A stretch of DNA of 53,169 nt. Source: JACCZX01 sp038216465. Its GTDB lineage: Bacteria > Pseudomonadota > Gammaproteobacteria > Burkholderiales > Burkholderiaceae_F. Within the stretch, counting starts at the first letter, position 1. Every line of letters starts with the position of its first letter. The translations under genes were made by a program, and so were the position numbers. Below are positions 8,757 through 16,825 of the stretch, piece by piece. The notes under the pieces were generated by a model. That model ran no database searches. It was not told where the DNA came from and saw nothing but the letters and a program-made list of their open reading frames with translations. Where the stretch lies: positions 1-53,169 of the forward strand of contig JBBQQC010000023.1 in assembly GCA_038216465.1 (NCBI GenBank). Direction: 5' to 3'.

Positions 8757-9860
8757 TTACTTCCTCGATCCGTCCGCGTAATACTGCTCGTCGAGCACGA
8801 GTCGGCCAGCCTTGTATAGCTTGCGGCGCACCAGCACGCCTTTTTCGTACAACTCTTCGCTGACGAGGACGCCGGCCTGGTCGTACCCCTGCTGCACGCC
8901 GACATAGCCGAGACGCTCGTCGCGCACCGTGCGTGCGTTGATCTGTCCGTTGTCCCAGAACTCTTCGGCTGCGGCGAGCATCTGCGCGCCGTCACGCTGC
9001 CAGCGCGTCTTGCTCTTCACGTTGCCATTCAAGTACCAAAGGGTTTCCTCCGACAGGCGACCGTCAAGCCAGTGCGACTCTCGTATCGCCTGGCCGCTGG
9101 CAGCGTATTCGCGCTCCTGTTCCTTGCGATTGTCCACACTGGTGATCTCCAGCCGCAGCGGGCCTTCCGCGAAATAGGAGCGCGTGACTTTGCGATCACC
9201 TTGCACGTCTTCGCTGCGCGCCGTGGCGCCAGAGTTGCTGAAGGTTTTGATCGCGACGCGTTTGCCATTTTCGTAACGACCCTGTGCAACGACGTCCCCG
9301 CGGCTGTTATGAAAATCCAACGTGATCGGCTGGTCGAATCCGCACAGTTTGCGATCGTCCTGCAGCATTGGTTTGTCGGTGCACAGCAGCTCGGTCAACT
9401 GACCGCGCTCGTTGTATTCGATATTCGCTATAGCCCGCCCACGTTCGTCAAATGAGCGGCGTTTGATCCGCGCGTTCTTGTGGAAGTACGTCTGCTCGCC
9501 GGCGGTGCTGCCGTCGACGTACCGCTCGTGCGCCAGCAACGTTCCGCTGGTGTCGTAGCGCTTGGACTCACCGTCGCGATTGCCGCGCTCGTTGTAGTTG
9601 GCGACGATCGTATCGCCGGAGAAGTCGACGAACTTGCGATATCCAACCGGCCGTCCGTTGCGATATTCCTCCTCGCTCACCAGCTTGCCGCTGTCGCGGT
9701 CGCGGCATTTCATGATGCCGGTCTTGCCTTCAGTGGTTGCACCGTTGGCAGGATTGACGTGCTGCCCGTTGATCTCGCAATCCTGCACGGCAAACGCCGT
9801 CGCCGGCACGGCTAGCACCGCCGCGAAAGCCCATTTGACGCTCAGCACGCTGTTATGCAT
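8757..9860 (-). CDS. exported MORN/YwqK-like repeat protein
   Basis: A 367-residue protein with a signal peptide (VPATAFAVQ) and many copies of a roughly 22-residue unit resembling Y-xNG-xxxG-xxxY. Examples are EEYRNGRPVGYRKF, GRYENGKRVAIKTF and ELYEKGVLVRRKLY. This is the MORN-like pattern of YwqK-type proteins, usually annotated as toxin-antitoxin antitoxins on weak grounds. I chose the ATG at 9860; an earlier start at 9914 would run through the terminator at 9877-9904. Its role is unknown. No toxin partner is visible next to it. Confidence 0.75.
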   Translation of the reverse strand: MHNSVLSVKWAFAAVLAVPATAFAVQDCEINGQHVNPANGATTEGKTGIMKCRDRDSGKLVSEEEYRNGRPVGYRKFVDFSGDTIVANYNERGNRDGESKRYDTSGTLLAHERYVDGSTAGEQTYFHKNARIKRRSFDERGRAIANIEYNERGQLTELLCTDKPMLQDDRKLCGFDQPITLDFHNSRGDVVAQGRYENGKRVAIKTFSNSGATARSEDVQGDRKVTRSYFAEGPLRLEITSVDNRKEQEREYAASGQAIRESHWLDGRLSEETLWYLNGNVKSKTRWQRDGAQMLAAAEEFWDNGQINARTVRDERLGYVGVQQGYDQAGVLVSEELYEKGVLVRRKLYKAGRLVLDEQYYADGSRK

Positions 9861-9876
9861 TCGAATTGTCGTTCCC

Positions 9877-9904
9877 AAAAAAAACGGCACGCCGTGACGT
9901 GCCG
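9877..9904 (-). terminator. rho-independent terminator
   Basis: On the minus strand the stem CGGCACG / CGTGCCG with a 6-base loop is followed at once by eight T residues. It ends transcription of the Cys-repeat protein gene (stop at 9937) and separates it from the MORN-repeat gene downstream. Confidence 0.85.
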
Positions 9905-9936
9905 CTATGTTCAACGACTGGAAAGACTATGTCGAC

Positions 9937-10488
9937 TTAGTGCGCGTATTTCGCTTTCGCGTCAGCGATGCATTTGTCCTTGGCGGCGCCGGTCATCGGG
10001 TCACACTTCTCACGAGCAACCTTATAGTCGGCGTCGCGCTTGGTGTCCTTGGCATCGGCCTTGGCAACCGTGGTTTTGCGCGCGGCCTTGGCATCAGCCT
10101 TCGTCTTGGTCTCGGCGGCCTTCGCTGCCTTGACGCAAACGTCTTTGTCGTTACCGGTCTTGGAGTTGCACTGTTCCCTGGCCACCATGTAGGTCGCTTC
10201 GGCGTCCGCAATAACCGCCTTCTCGAGCGCCTTAGGCGTGTTTTCGTAATCGGCTTCGGCGTGGGCTTTGGCGCGCTTCTCCGCGGCTTTTGCTTCCGCT
10301 ACGCAAACACTCTTGGGCTGCCCGGACATGGCGTCGCACTTAGCTTTGGCGGCCTTGTATTCGGTGCTGATGCGATCCTTCGAGGCGCGATACTCGTCCT
10401 TGGTGACCGCACCGGCCGAGCCCACAAGCAAAATAGCGGCGGCAAATGCACAAATTTGCGCACTGGTGCGCACACTGGCTTGAATCAT
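9937..10488 (-). CDS. periplasmic Ala/Lys-rich Cys-repeat protein
   Basis: A 183-residue protein with a signal peptide ending near GSAGA. The mature part is rich in Ala, Lys and Asp and is predicted to be long helices. Three spaced repeats carry a C-x10-C unit: Cys51/62 (CDAMSGQPKSVC), Cys107/118 (CNSKTGNDKDVC) and Cys162/173 (CDPMTGAAKDKC), each preceded by a Y-xxA(R/K) segment and about 55 residues apart. Paired cysteines in an exported protein suggest a disulfide-closed hairpin per repeat. Similar small proteins occur in Burkholderiales without assigned function. The ATG at 10488 has a strong GGGAGAGGA site; an earlier frame start at 10554 lacks one. Confidence 0.75.
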   Translation of the reverse strand: MIQASVRTSAQICAFAAAILLVGSAGAVTKDEYRASKDRISTEYKAAKAKCDAMSGQPKSVCVAEAKAAEKRAKAHAEADYENTPKALEKAVIADAEATYMVAREQCNSKTGNDKDVCVKAAKAAETKTKADAKAARKTTVAKADAKDTKRDADYKVAREKCDPMTGAAKDKCIADAKAKYAH

Positions 10489-10657
10489 CAATCCTCTCCC
10501 ATTGTTGTCGGATTTCACGTATGCAAGATCCGTCCGGGCCCTCTTGGGGCGCAAGACCTGAGCGTAACGCAGCAGTTAACCTACCGGTTTACAGCGAGGC
10601 GCACCGGGCGCCGTCAATGTAAGCTTCGCCCGCCATTATCGGTTCAAGGAGACTTTC

Positions 10658-10819
10658 CTGGCCAAGCCCAACTATTCATTTGAAAAGCGCCAGCGCGAAT
10701 TAGCGCGCAAGAAGAAGCAGGACGAAAAACGTCAGCGCAAGGTGCGCGCTCCCGACGAGCCGGCGCCCGTCGATCAACAGAATCAGCCCGCCCCCCCGTC
10801 AACGGACCCCACCGCCTGA
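10658..10819 (+). CDS. small basic protein with CTG start
   Basis: A 53-residue protein that reads (M)AKPNYSFEKRQRELARKK and continues Lys/Arg/Gln-rich before a Pro-rich tail. I recognise the AKPNYSFEKRQREL opening as a conserved small hypothetical protein of betaproteobacteria. No ATG, GTG or TTG is available at this point; the codon is CTG at 10658, with AAGGAG six bases upstream, so initiation at CTG is the best reading. The function is unknown; its charge suggests nucleic-acid or ribosome contact. Confidence 0.65.
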   Translation: MAKPNYSFEKRQRELARKKKQDEKRQRKVRAPDEPAPVDQQNQPAPPSTDPTA

Positions 10820-10926
10820 CTCGACCACCGTCTGCGCGCATGGACGCTGTCTAACCTGCGAATTGCGGGTGATTTGTAGAGCGGCAGGTATCACCGTTTC
10901 GAGTGCTTGTTAGCCCGCTGCCAAGT

Positions 10927-10951
10927 CACGCAAACACGTTATGTTTGCGTG
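10927..10951. promoter_or_regulatory. 10-bp inverted repeat at the HlyIII start
   Basis: CACGCAAACA, a 5-base centre (CGTTA), and TGTTTGCGTG form a perfect inverted repeat. It ends one base before the ATG at 10953. It could be an operator or, in RNA, a hairpin that hides the start region. It also contains the alternative ATG at 10941, which I therefore disfavour. Confidence 0.5.
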
Positions 10952-10952
10952 C

Positions 10953-11564
10953 ATGTACCACGGCGAACGCTTCAACAGTCTTACTCACCTGGCCGGAACC
11001 GCGCTTGCCATTGCCGGCGCAGCGGTGCTGATCGGCCAGGCCAGCGAGCAAGGCGATATCTGGAAGATCATCGCGTTCAGTGCATTCGGGGCCGGGCTGG
11101 TGCTGCTGTACGCCGCGTCGACGCTGTATCACTCGTTCCGCGGCCGCGCCAAGATTGTGCTGCGCAAAATCGACCATGCCGCGATCTACGTGCTGATCGC
11201 CGCGAGTTATGCCCCTTTCATGTTGGTGAGCCTGCGTGGCCCGTTCGGCTGGACGCTGTTTGCAGCGATCTGGGCGATGGCGCTTTATGGCATGTTCCGA
11301 ACCTGGCAGCGCAATGACGGGCGTGACCCGTCCCCGGTTCCATATCTGATCATGGGGTGGCTCGGGGTCACAGCCGTCGTTCCACTGATAGACAAGCTCG
11401 GCGTGCACGGTATCGGCTGGCTTGCGGCAGGCGGGGCGCTGTACACCGCGGGCATCGTGTTCTATTTAAATGATCGCCGCTGGCGACACGCACACGGCGT
11501 CTGGCACTTGTTCGTGATGGGCGGCAGCGCAAGTCACTTCATCACCGTGCTGTATTTCGTCTAG
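10953..11564 (+). CDS. hemolysin III / PAQR family membrane protein
   Basis: A 203-residue inner-membrane protein with seven hydrophobic segments. It has the family pattern of HlyIII/PAQR proteins: an early GERFNSLTHLAG, Ser and His in ASTLYHSF, an Asp in RKIDHAAIY, and the C-terminal HGVWHLFVMGGSASHF with two histidines of the putative metal site. The family is linked to membrane homeostasis and, in some members, ceramidase-like hydrolysis; the bacterial role is unsettled. Neither possible start (10941 or 10953) has a clear ribosome site. The later one follows the inverted repeat and matches the usual opening. Its stop abuts that of the convergent arfB. Confidence 0.88.
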   Translation: MYHGERFNSLTHLAGTALAIAGAAVLIGQASEQGDIWKIIAFSAFGAGLVLLYAASTLYHSFRGRAKIVLRKIDHAAIYVLIAASYAPFMLVSLRGPFGWTLFAAIWAMALYGMFRTWQRNDGRDPSPVPYLIMGWLGVTAVVPLIDKLGVHGIGWLAAGGALYTAGIVFYLNDRRWRHAHGVWHLFVMGGSASHFITVLYFV

Positions 11565-11978
11565 TCAATCTTCGATCCGCTGCCGCAGCGCCTTCACTTG
11601 GCCGCGCCGCACCTTGTGTTCGACACGTTTTCTCTGCGCCGCCGCAGTCGGCTTGGTTGCGCGGCGTGTCAGCGGAACCGCTGCGGCCGCCGCCACCATC
11701 GCGGCAAGCCGCGCCAATGCGTCCGCGCGATTTTTTTCGAGACTGCGAAATTTCTGCGCCTTGATCACAACCACGCCGTCGTCGCTGATGCGCTGATCGC
11801 GCTGCGCCAGTAAGCGCTGCTTGATGTCGTCCGGAAGGGTCGAGGCGCGAATGGCAAAGCGAAGGTGAATCGCGTTGGAGACCTTGTTGACGTTCTGTCC
11901 GCCGGCCCCCTGCGCACGAATCGCGACGAGTTCGATCTCATCTACGTTCAGTTTGTAGTCGCGCGAAATTTTTGGCAT
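11565..11978 (-). CDS. arfB: ArfB alternative ribosome-rescue hydrolase
   Basis: A 137-residue class-I-release-factor-like protein. GAGGQNVNKVSNAIHLRF holds the GGQ motif that hydrolyses peptidyl-tRNA. The C-terminal tail is Lys/Arg-rich (RATKPTAAAQRKRVEHKVRR), the segment that in ArfB (YaeJ) enters the empty mRNA channel of stalled ribosomes. Length matches E. coli ArfB (140 residues). I chose the ATG at 11978 with GGGGA upstream; a start at 12005 is possible. The gene ends exactly against the convergent HlyIII gene. Confidence 0.92.
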   Translation of the reverse strand: MPKISRDYKLNVDEIELVAIRAQGAGGQNVNKVSNAIHLRFAIRASTLPDDIKQRLLAQRDQRISDDGVVVIKAQKFRSLEKNRADALARLAAMVAAAAAVPLTRRATKPTAAAQRKRVEHKVRRGQVKALRQRIED

Positions 11979-12332
11979 GGTGGTCCCCACGGCATTGTGA
12001 GACATGTGGTGTGTTCGCCATTTTTTGCTATGGCCGGCGCACGACGCGGTCCTTTTTTTGAGCAATCCCGCAATTGTCAAATGCAGAAAATTCGACAGCG
12101 CGCCGCCCCCTAGCGAATGAAAATGGAGTGCCGGTGCGTTGACGCGGGGTCGAACCGATCAGCTGACGGCGGCAGTTCGTCGCTCCAGCGCCGCTTTCGT
12201 CCCCGTCTGCCCCAACTAACTGCAATCCACGCCGGCTTTCTTGCACTTCATCGCAAACGGATGGCTGGGGGTAATTGAACTGCCTACAGTGCGTTCATCG
12301 ACAAGTTACGCAATCACCTTCAGGAGCAGGCC
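11979..12332. other. intergenic region between divergent arfB and a small exported protein
   Basis: A 354-base spacer that should hold the promoters of arfB (leftward) and of the small exported protein (rightward). I see no open frame with a ribosome site and no strong inverted repeat. Confidence 0.4.
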
Positions 12333-12551
12333 ATGATCAAGACACTCGAAAGCACATTGTTTTTCGTCAGTACCGTAGCAGCGCTGTCACTGGCGGCGGT
12401 GGTAGGGATCCAGGAATTTAGTGCTAGCTCAGCGGTGCAACAAGCGGTCACGATGCCGACGATTCAAATGGAACGAATCGAAGTCGTCGGTGAGCGGGTA
12501 GTACCGACTGCCAAGCGCATGGCCCCCGAGCAGGTTGCGCTGGTTCGCTAA
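12333..12551 (+). CDS. small exported or membrane-anchored protein
   Basis: A 72-residue protein with an N-terminal hydrophobic segment (LFFVSTVAALSLAAVVGI) and a short polar tail containing ERIEVVGERV. The ATG has AGGAG nine bases upstream, and a strong terminator follows, so it is a self-standing transcription unit. I do not recognise a family. Confidence 0.6.
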   Translation: MIKTLESTLFFVSTVAALSLAAVVGIQEFSASSAVQQAVTMPTIQMERIEVVGERVVPTAKRMAPEQVALVR

Positions 12552-12567
12552 ACCGGCGTTTCTTGCT

Positions 12568-12612
12568 ACGGCCGGCGGCGGGTGTTAAGCCCCGCCACCG
12601 GCCGTTTTTTAT
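12568..12612 (+). terminator. rho-independent terminator
   Basis: A long GC-rich hairpin (CGGCCGG and CGGCGGG pairing with the reverse elements up to ACCGGCCG) is followed by TTTTTTATTTT. It ends the small exported protein gene. Confidence 0.85.
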
Positions 12613-12614
12613 TT

Positions 12615-13070
12615 TCATGGGCGCAATCGCTTGTGCATACAAACAGCAGAAGCGGGGCACGAGAACGAAAACTGCGACGTCTGCTGAACCGCCGCCGGAG
12701 CGCTGGCTCGATCGACGCGTAGATAGTCGAGCAACGCAAAAAAACCGGCCGCAGCCGTCGTCAACAGAAACATGTCATCGATGCCGCGGCGCGTCGCAAG
12801 GCGCTCGGCCGCGCCCACCAAAGCCGCACCACGACCCTGCCCGTGCAGCGCTGGCAGCACCACCAGCGAGCGCAGCAGGCCGGCACCATTCGCACTTTGC
12901 AGGCCGATCGCACCGACTACCTGCGCCGCTTCACGCATCACCAGAAAATCAACCGCCGCCTGGCCACTCTGTAGATCCTGTTCGACAAGTTGAGCCTGCC
13001 GTAGCAATTCGATCACGCGCACTCGATCACGAGCACGCTGCGGTTCGATCAAGAACGGTTCAACCTGCAT
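12615..13070 (-). CDS. GNAT acetyltransferase, ArsN2-like
   Basis: A 151-residue GNAT protein. The acetyl-CoA loop is in LPALHGQGRGAALV, preceded by GLLRSLVVLP. The C-terminal FSFSCPASAVCMHKRL matches the CPASAVCM signature I associate with ArsN2, the arsenic-resistance N-acetyltransferase family. No ars operon is visible in this window, so a role in arsenic tolerance is only inferred from the signature. The start has no strong ribosome site. The gene ends within the terminator region of the convergent small gene. Confidence 0.75.
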   Translation of the reverse strand: MQVEPFLIEPQRARDRVRVIELLRQAQLVEQDLQSGQAAVDFLVMREAAQVVGAIGLQSANGAGLLRSLVVLPALHGQGRGAALVGAAERLATRRGIDDMFLLTTAAAGFFALLDYLRVDRASAPAAVQQTSQFSFSCPASAVCMHKRLRP

Positions 13071-13103
13071 GGCAGGATTGTTGCAGTTAGCACCGTGGCT
13101 GGT

Positions 13104-14981
13104 TCAAATGACGATCTGCGTACCGATCTCAATCGCGCGATTCGGCGGGATGCGGAAAAAATCGGACGCCGGCTGTGCATTGCGTAGCATCCACCCGAAC
13201 AATCGCCGGCGCCACGCCGCCATCGTGCTCTTGCCACCGATGACGACCGCCTGCCGCGAGAGGAAAAACGAAGTCTCGGCTGGTATCAACTCGAAACCGT
13301 GATATTTCGCCAGCACGCCCAGGAAAAAGGTAACGTCAAACGGATCCTGAAATCCAAGCCGTACCTTCACTGAATGGCAGCCGTCGCCGAGATCCTGAAT
13401 CTCGGTCATATCGGCAGGATCGACGTGCGGAACCGTGCGACTGATCGCCGTCAGGAAAACCACGCGCTCGTGCATTACACGGTTGTGCTTAAGGTTGTGC
13501 AGTAAGGCGTGCGGCACGAAGCCGGGCTCGAGCGTCATGAACACTGCGCTGCCTGCGACCCTTAGCGGTGGATACACCGACAAGCTCTTCAGAAATGGCT
13601 GCAGTTCGATGCCGCCCTGTTTTAGCTGCCTGTTGACCAGCGAGCGACCGCGCTTCCACGTCGCAAAAATCACATAGAGCACTACGGCGAACGAGATCGG
13701 AAACCAGGCGCCGCTGGGGATTTTTGCACTGTTGGCCGCGACAAACAGCGCCTCGAGCGCAAACAACGGAACGAATGTGACGAGCACGCGCCACGCCGGC
13801 CAACCCCATTTGAAACGCGCGATAAGGCTCACCCCAAGAGTGGTGATGACTATGGTCGACGCGACCGCAAATCCATACGCTGCAGCAAGATTCGACGAGC
13901 TGCCAAACCCGAGCACCAGCACGACGACGACCAGTAGCAACAAAAAGTTGACCAATGGCATGTAGATCTGCCCTGCCTCGGTTTTCGACGTGTAATCGAT
14001 TTGCATACGCGGCAGGAAGCCGAGCTTGATTGCCTGGCTGGCAATCGAAAACGCACCTGAGATAACGGCCTGCGACGCGATCACCGTCGATGCGGTAGCA
14101 AGCAACACCAGCGGCAACTGCAACTCACTGGGTGCAAGCAGAAAAAAGGGATTGGCGGCTGCCGTCGCATCTGACAGCGCCAGCGCCCCCTGGCCGAAGT
14201 AATTCAACATCAGACACGGCATTACCAGCCAGAACCATGCAGTGCGAACCGGGCGCGCGCCGAGATGGCCGATGTCAGCGTACAAGGCTTCGACGCCAGT
14301 CAGCGCCAGGAATACGGCACCTAACGCGAAAAAGGATTTGCCCGGCTCGGCCGCTGCATAACGCAGTGCGTACAACGGATCCAGCGCAAGCAGCACCTGC
14401 GGGTGGCGCACGATCTGCCAGAGCCCAAGCACACCCAACACAACGAACCAGACGAGCATGATCGGGCCGAACGCACGGCCGACGATCGCTGTGCCTTTAC
14501 TTTGCACCGCGAACAGCGCGACCAGTACAAGCAGCGTAAGCGGAATGACATACGGCGTGAACACCGGCGACACCACTTGCAAACCTTCGGCCGCCGACAG
14601 CACCGAAATGGCGGGAGTCACCACGCATTCGCCGAAGAACATTGCAGCACCAAGCAAACCCGCGCCGACCGCAGCTTGGCGTAAGCGACCGGAAGCCGGG
14701 ATTTGCCGCAGCACGAGCCCAAGTAACGCCAATATCCCGCCTTCGCCGTCGTTGTCCGCGCGCAGAACGAGCAACATGTACTTGATCGACACGATCAGCG
14801 TGACTGACCAGAAAATCATCGACAAGACGCCGAAAACGGCACCGGCCGAGACTCCGACGCCGTGCTCACCCGCCACACTCTCCTTGAACGCATACAGCGG
14901 ACTCGTGCCAATATCGCCGTAGGCGACGCCGAGCGCGGCGAGCAGGACAGCTGGTGAGAAGTTCCGATCCGACGAGTTCAT
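13104..14981 (-). CDS. kup: Kup potassium uptake transporter
   Basis: A 625-residue inner-membrane protein with 12 hydrophobic segments and a cytosolic C-terminal domain of about 170 residues. It is close in length to E. coli Kup (622). Family signatures are ALGVAYGDIGTSPLYAFKES at the N-terminus, GEGGILALLGL, FFGECVVTPAISVLSAAEG and GTAIVGRAFGP. Kup imports K+ with protons, mainly at low pH. I chose the ATG at 14981 (MNSSDRNFSP), which puts the conserved motif near residue 16. An open frame continues to 15056. No strong ribosome site was seen. Confidence 0.95.
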   Translation of the reverse strand: MNSSDRNFSPAVLLAALGVAYGDIGTSPLYAFKESVAGEHGVGVSAGAVFGVLSMIFWSVTLIVSIKYMLLVLRADNDGEGGILALLGLVLRQIPASGRLRQAAVGAGLLGAAMFFGECVVTPAISVLSAAEGLQVVSPVFTPYVIPLTLLVLVALFAVQSKGTAIVGRAFGPIMLVWFVVLGVLGLWQIVRHPQVLLALDPLYALRYAAAEPGKSFFALGAVFLALTGVEALYADIGHLGARPVRTAWFWLVMPCLMLNYFGQGALALSDATAAANPFFLLAPSELQLPLVLLATASTVIASQAVISGAFSIASQAIKLGFLPRMQIDYTSKTEAGQIYMPLVNFLLLLVVVVLVLGFGSSSNLAAAYGFAVASTIVITTLGVSLIARFKWGWPAWRVLVTFVPLFALEALFVAANSAKIPSGAWFPISFAVVLYVIFATWKRGRSLVNRQLKQGGIELQPFLKSLSVYPPLRVAGSAVFMTLEPGFVPHALLHNLKHNRVMHERVVFLTAISRTVPHVDPADMTEIQDLGDGCHSVKVRLGFQDPFDVTFFLGVLAKYHGFELIPAETSFFLSRQAVVIGGKSTMAAWRRRLFGWMLRNAQPASDFFRIPPNRAIEIGTQIVI

Positions 14982-15083
14982 CGGACGCGTGAGAAAGCTT
15001 GTGCGGTCAAATGGGACGGCAGCGAAGCGCGCAGTACCCGGCGCGAAGCTTCGCATCGTACTGCAGCTCCAGCGCGACCTACA

Positions 15084-15818
15084 TTAAGCGGCCAGTGCGC
15101 CGAGCTCGCTAGCGATCGCGTGCGGTATCGCGTCGATGACGAGGTAGTAACCGGTACCGCGCTGGCTGTCGATGTGCACGCTTTCAATCCCAGCCGTCCT
15201 GAGCCGGCATCGAATTCTGGATACGAGTGCATCGATGCTGCGGCCCGCACCATTGCCGCTGCCTGACGAACCGATGAACTTGGCTGTTGTTTCACGGCTG
15301 ACTGCGTGTCCGTAGCGAACCAGCAGCAGGCGCAGCATCGCAAATTCAACCCGCGTAAGCCGCAATGCAGTGCCACCCACGGTCAATGTCGTCAGGTCGC
15401 CGGACATGTGCACGGGTCCCAGCTCGGCACTGGTCGCCAACGGATTTAACGACACGGGATTTCCGCCCAGCAGCCGTTTGACCTTTGCCACGACGAAGCG
15501 CGGCGACGCCGGCTTCGCTATAAAATCAGCCGCCCCTAATTCGAGGGCCAGAATCTGATCAATCTCGTCGCGTGCCGTCGCCAGCACGACCACGGGCGCG
15601 CAGCGCTGTTTCACCAGCGCACGCAGTGCTTCAAAGGCGTCGCTGCCAAACGCGTCCGCGTTCAGAACAACAGCGTCGATGCGAATCTGCTCGAATAGGC
15701 GGGCGGCCGCCTGCGAATCGCTCACGCCAACCGCGCGCACCTGATGCGCCTTCAAGGTCTCACGCAGCCCGAGCAGACACTCGTCCGTCGCACCTACGAT
15801 CAGACACAGATGTTCCAT
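15084..15818 (-). CDS. atypical OmpR-type response regulator (pseudo-receiver)
   Basis: A 244-residue protein with an N-terminal receiver fold (1-115) and a C-terminal OmpR/PhoB winged helix (about 135-235; LTRVEFAMLRLLL, RGTGYYL). The receiver lacks the phosphorylation site: the acidic pair expected at 9-10 is Gly-Ala, and the acceptor Asp is Asn53 (DAVVLNADAF). Thr81 and Lys102 of the switch remain. It therefore probably acts without phosphorylation, through ligand or partner binding. The ATG at 15818 is two bases after the stop of the AraC gene, so they form one operon. No histidine kinase gene is adjacent. Confidence 0.8.
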   Translation of the reverse strand: MEHLCLIVGATDECLLGLRETLKAHQVRAVGVSDSQAAARLFEQIRIDAVVLNADAFGSDAFEALRALVKQRCAPVVVLATARDEIDQILALELGAADFIAKPASPRFVVAKVKRLLGGNPVSLNPLATSAELGPVHMSGDLTTLTVGGTALRLTRVEFAMLRLLLVRYGHAVSRETTAKFIGSSGSGNGAGRSIDALVSRIRCRLRTAGIESVHIDSQRGTGYYLVIDAIPHAIASELGALAA

Positions 15819-15820
15819 CT

Positions 15821-16753
15821 CTATCCGATCGACGACATCGTGTCCGCGGTCGAGCGCATCCACGCGTCGCGAATTCGTTGACCGCTCATGCCGCGACGGC
15901 GCCGCAGCTCACGAAACATCGACCAGCGCGAGCCAAATCCAGCGCGCTCGGCAATTTCGGCGAGGTCGGCGTCGGAGCGCTCTAGCAATCGTTCTGCCGC
16001 CCTGAGGCGCTTTAGCCGCAAGTACACCGCAGGAGACACTCCGTGTAATGCGCGAAACAACCGCGCCAGATGAAACTTTGATAAATGCGCTGCCGATGCC
16101 ATATCGTCCAGCGTGACCTCACCCATGTAGTTCGAATTGACGTAGTCGGTGGCTGTCATCACGCGTCGGAAAAGCTCGGTCCTCGTTGGCAGGCTCGCGG
16201 GCTCAAACACCGCGGCCTTGCGATGCAGCGCGTCATCCGCCGCAACCAGATTCGCGTAAAGCATCTGCAGTTGCTCTGCGTACCAACCGGTGTCGGTTAC
16301 GCCGGCCCGACGCGCCTCGATGAGCCGGGACAAGAGCGGCGTGACAAGGCCGTCGTGCGGCCGCAGATGCTCAGCAAAAAGATCGACCTCAGATACACCC
16401 TCACGCGCACGTCGACCTGCGCCCGAAAAGAAGACCGTCAACGATTCCGCAGCGTCGCGTCGCTGGACATGCGTCTGATACTCATGCCCCCGGTTGATCA
16501 CAAGATAAGTGTCCTCATCGACGCACAGCGATCGCCGACCGATCGAATAGCTCTCGACGCCGTGCCACACGGCGTGGACCGACAGAGGGCCGCACACACG
16601 CAGCGCAGGCGGCGGCTGGCCCGCGGGCGACCATGCAACGACATCGCAATCTGCGCGAGCATCGGCGTTGCCATCGGGATAACGCGGCTCGATCGCCGCT
16701 AGGCTCCTGAACCACTCGGGAGTCGACGCAGTAAGCAGAACCGGCGCTTGCAT
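15821..16753 (-). CDS. AraC family transcriptional regulator
   Basis: A 310-residue regulator. The N-terminal ~190 residues include a cupin-like sensing region (VDEDTYLVINRGHEYQTH). The last ~100 residues are the two-helix-turn-helix AraC domain: LDDMASAAHLSKFHLARLFR for the first motif and LAEIAERAGFGSRWSMFREL for the second, with GVSPAVYLRLKRL between them. The inducer is unknown. It is followed at two bases by the atypical response regulator. The 22-base palindrome at 16791-16812 lies 38 bases upstream of its start codon. Confidence 0.88.
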   Translation of the reverse strand: MQAPVLLTASTPEWFRSLAAIEPRYPDGNADARADCDVVAWSPAGQPPPALRVCGPLSVHAVWHGVESYSIGRRSLCVDEDTYLVINRGHEYQTHVQRRDAAESLTVFFSGAGRRAREGVSEVDLFAEHLRPHDGLVTPLLSRLIEARRAGVTDTGWYAEQLQMLYANLVAADDALHRKAAVFEPASLPTRTELFRRVMTATDYVNSNYMGEVTLDDMASAAHLSKFHLARLFRALHGVSPAVYLRLKRLRAAERLLERSDADLAEIAERAGFGSRWSMFRELRRRRGMSGQRIRDAWMRSTADTMSSIG

Positions 16754-16790
16754 ATGTACGCAGTCTTCCCACAGACACTTATCTAGCGCT

Positions 16791-16812
16791 TATATCTGTA
16801 TATACAGATATA
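16791..16812. promoter_or_regulatory. perfect 22-bp palindrome
   Basis: TATATCTGTAT and its exact reverse complement form an uninterrupted AT-rich palindrome between the MarR gene stop and the AraC start. It sits where a promoter or operator of the AraC/response-regulator operon would be. An AAAAAAAA run a few bases further on reads as T8 on the other strand, but the palindrome is too AT-rich for a typical terminator. Confidence 0.6.
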
Positions 16813-16825
16813 GATACAAAAAAAA

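Noticed and set aside
8757..9860. MORN/YwqK-like protein as part of a toxin-antitoxin system
   Set aside because: The common annotation rests on weak family naming. No toxin gene is adjacent and the protein has a signal peptide.
9907..10683. 258-codon plus-strand frame rich in Gly, Val and Leu
   Set aside because: It is antisense to the Cys-repeat protein and runs through a terminator. Its repetitive look only mirrors the Ala/Lys codons of the real gene.
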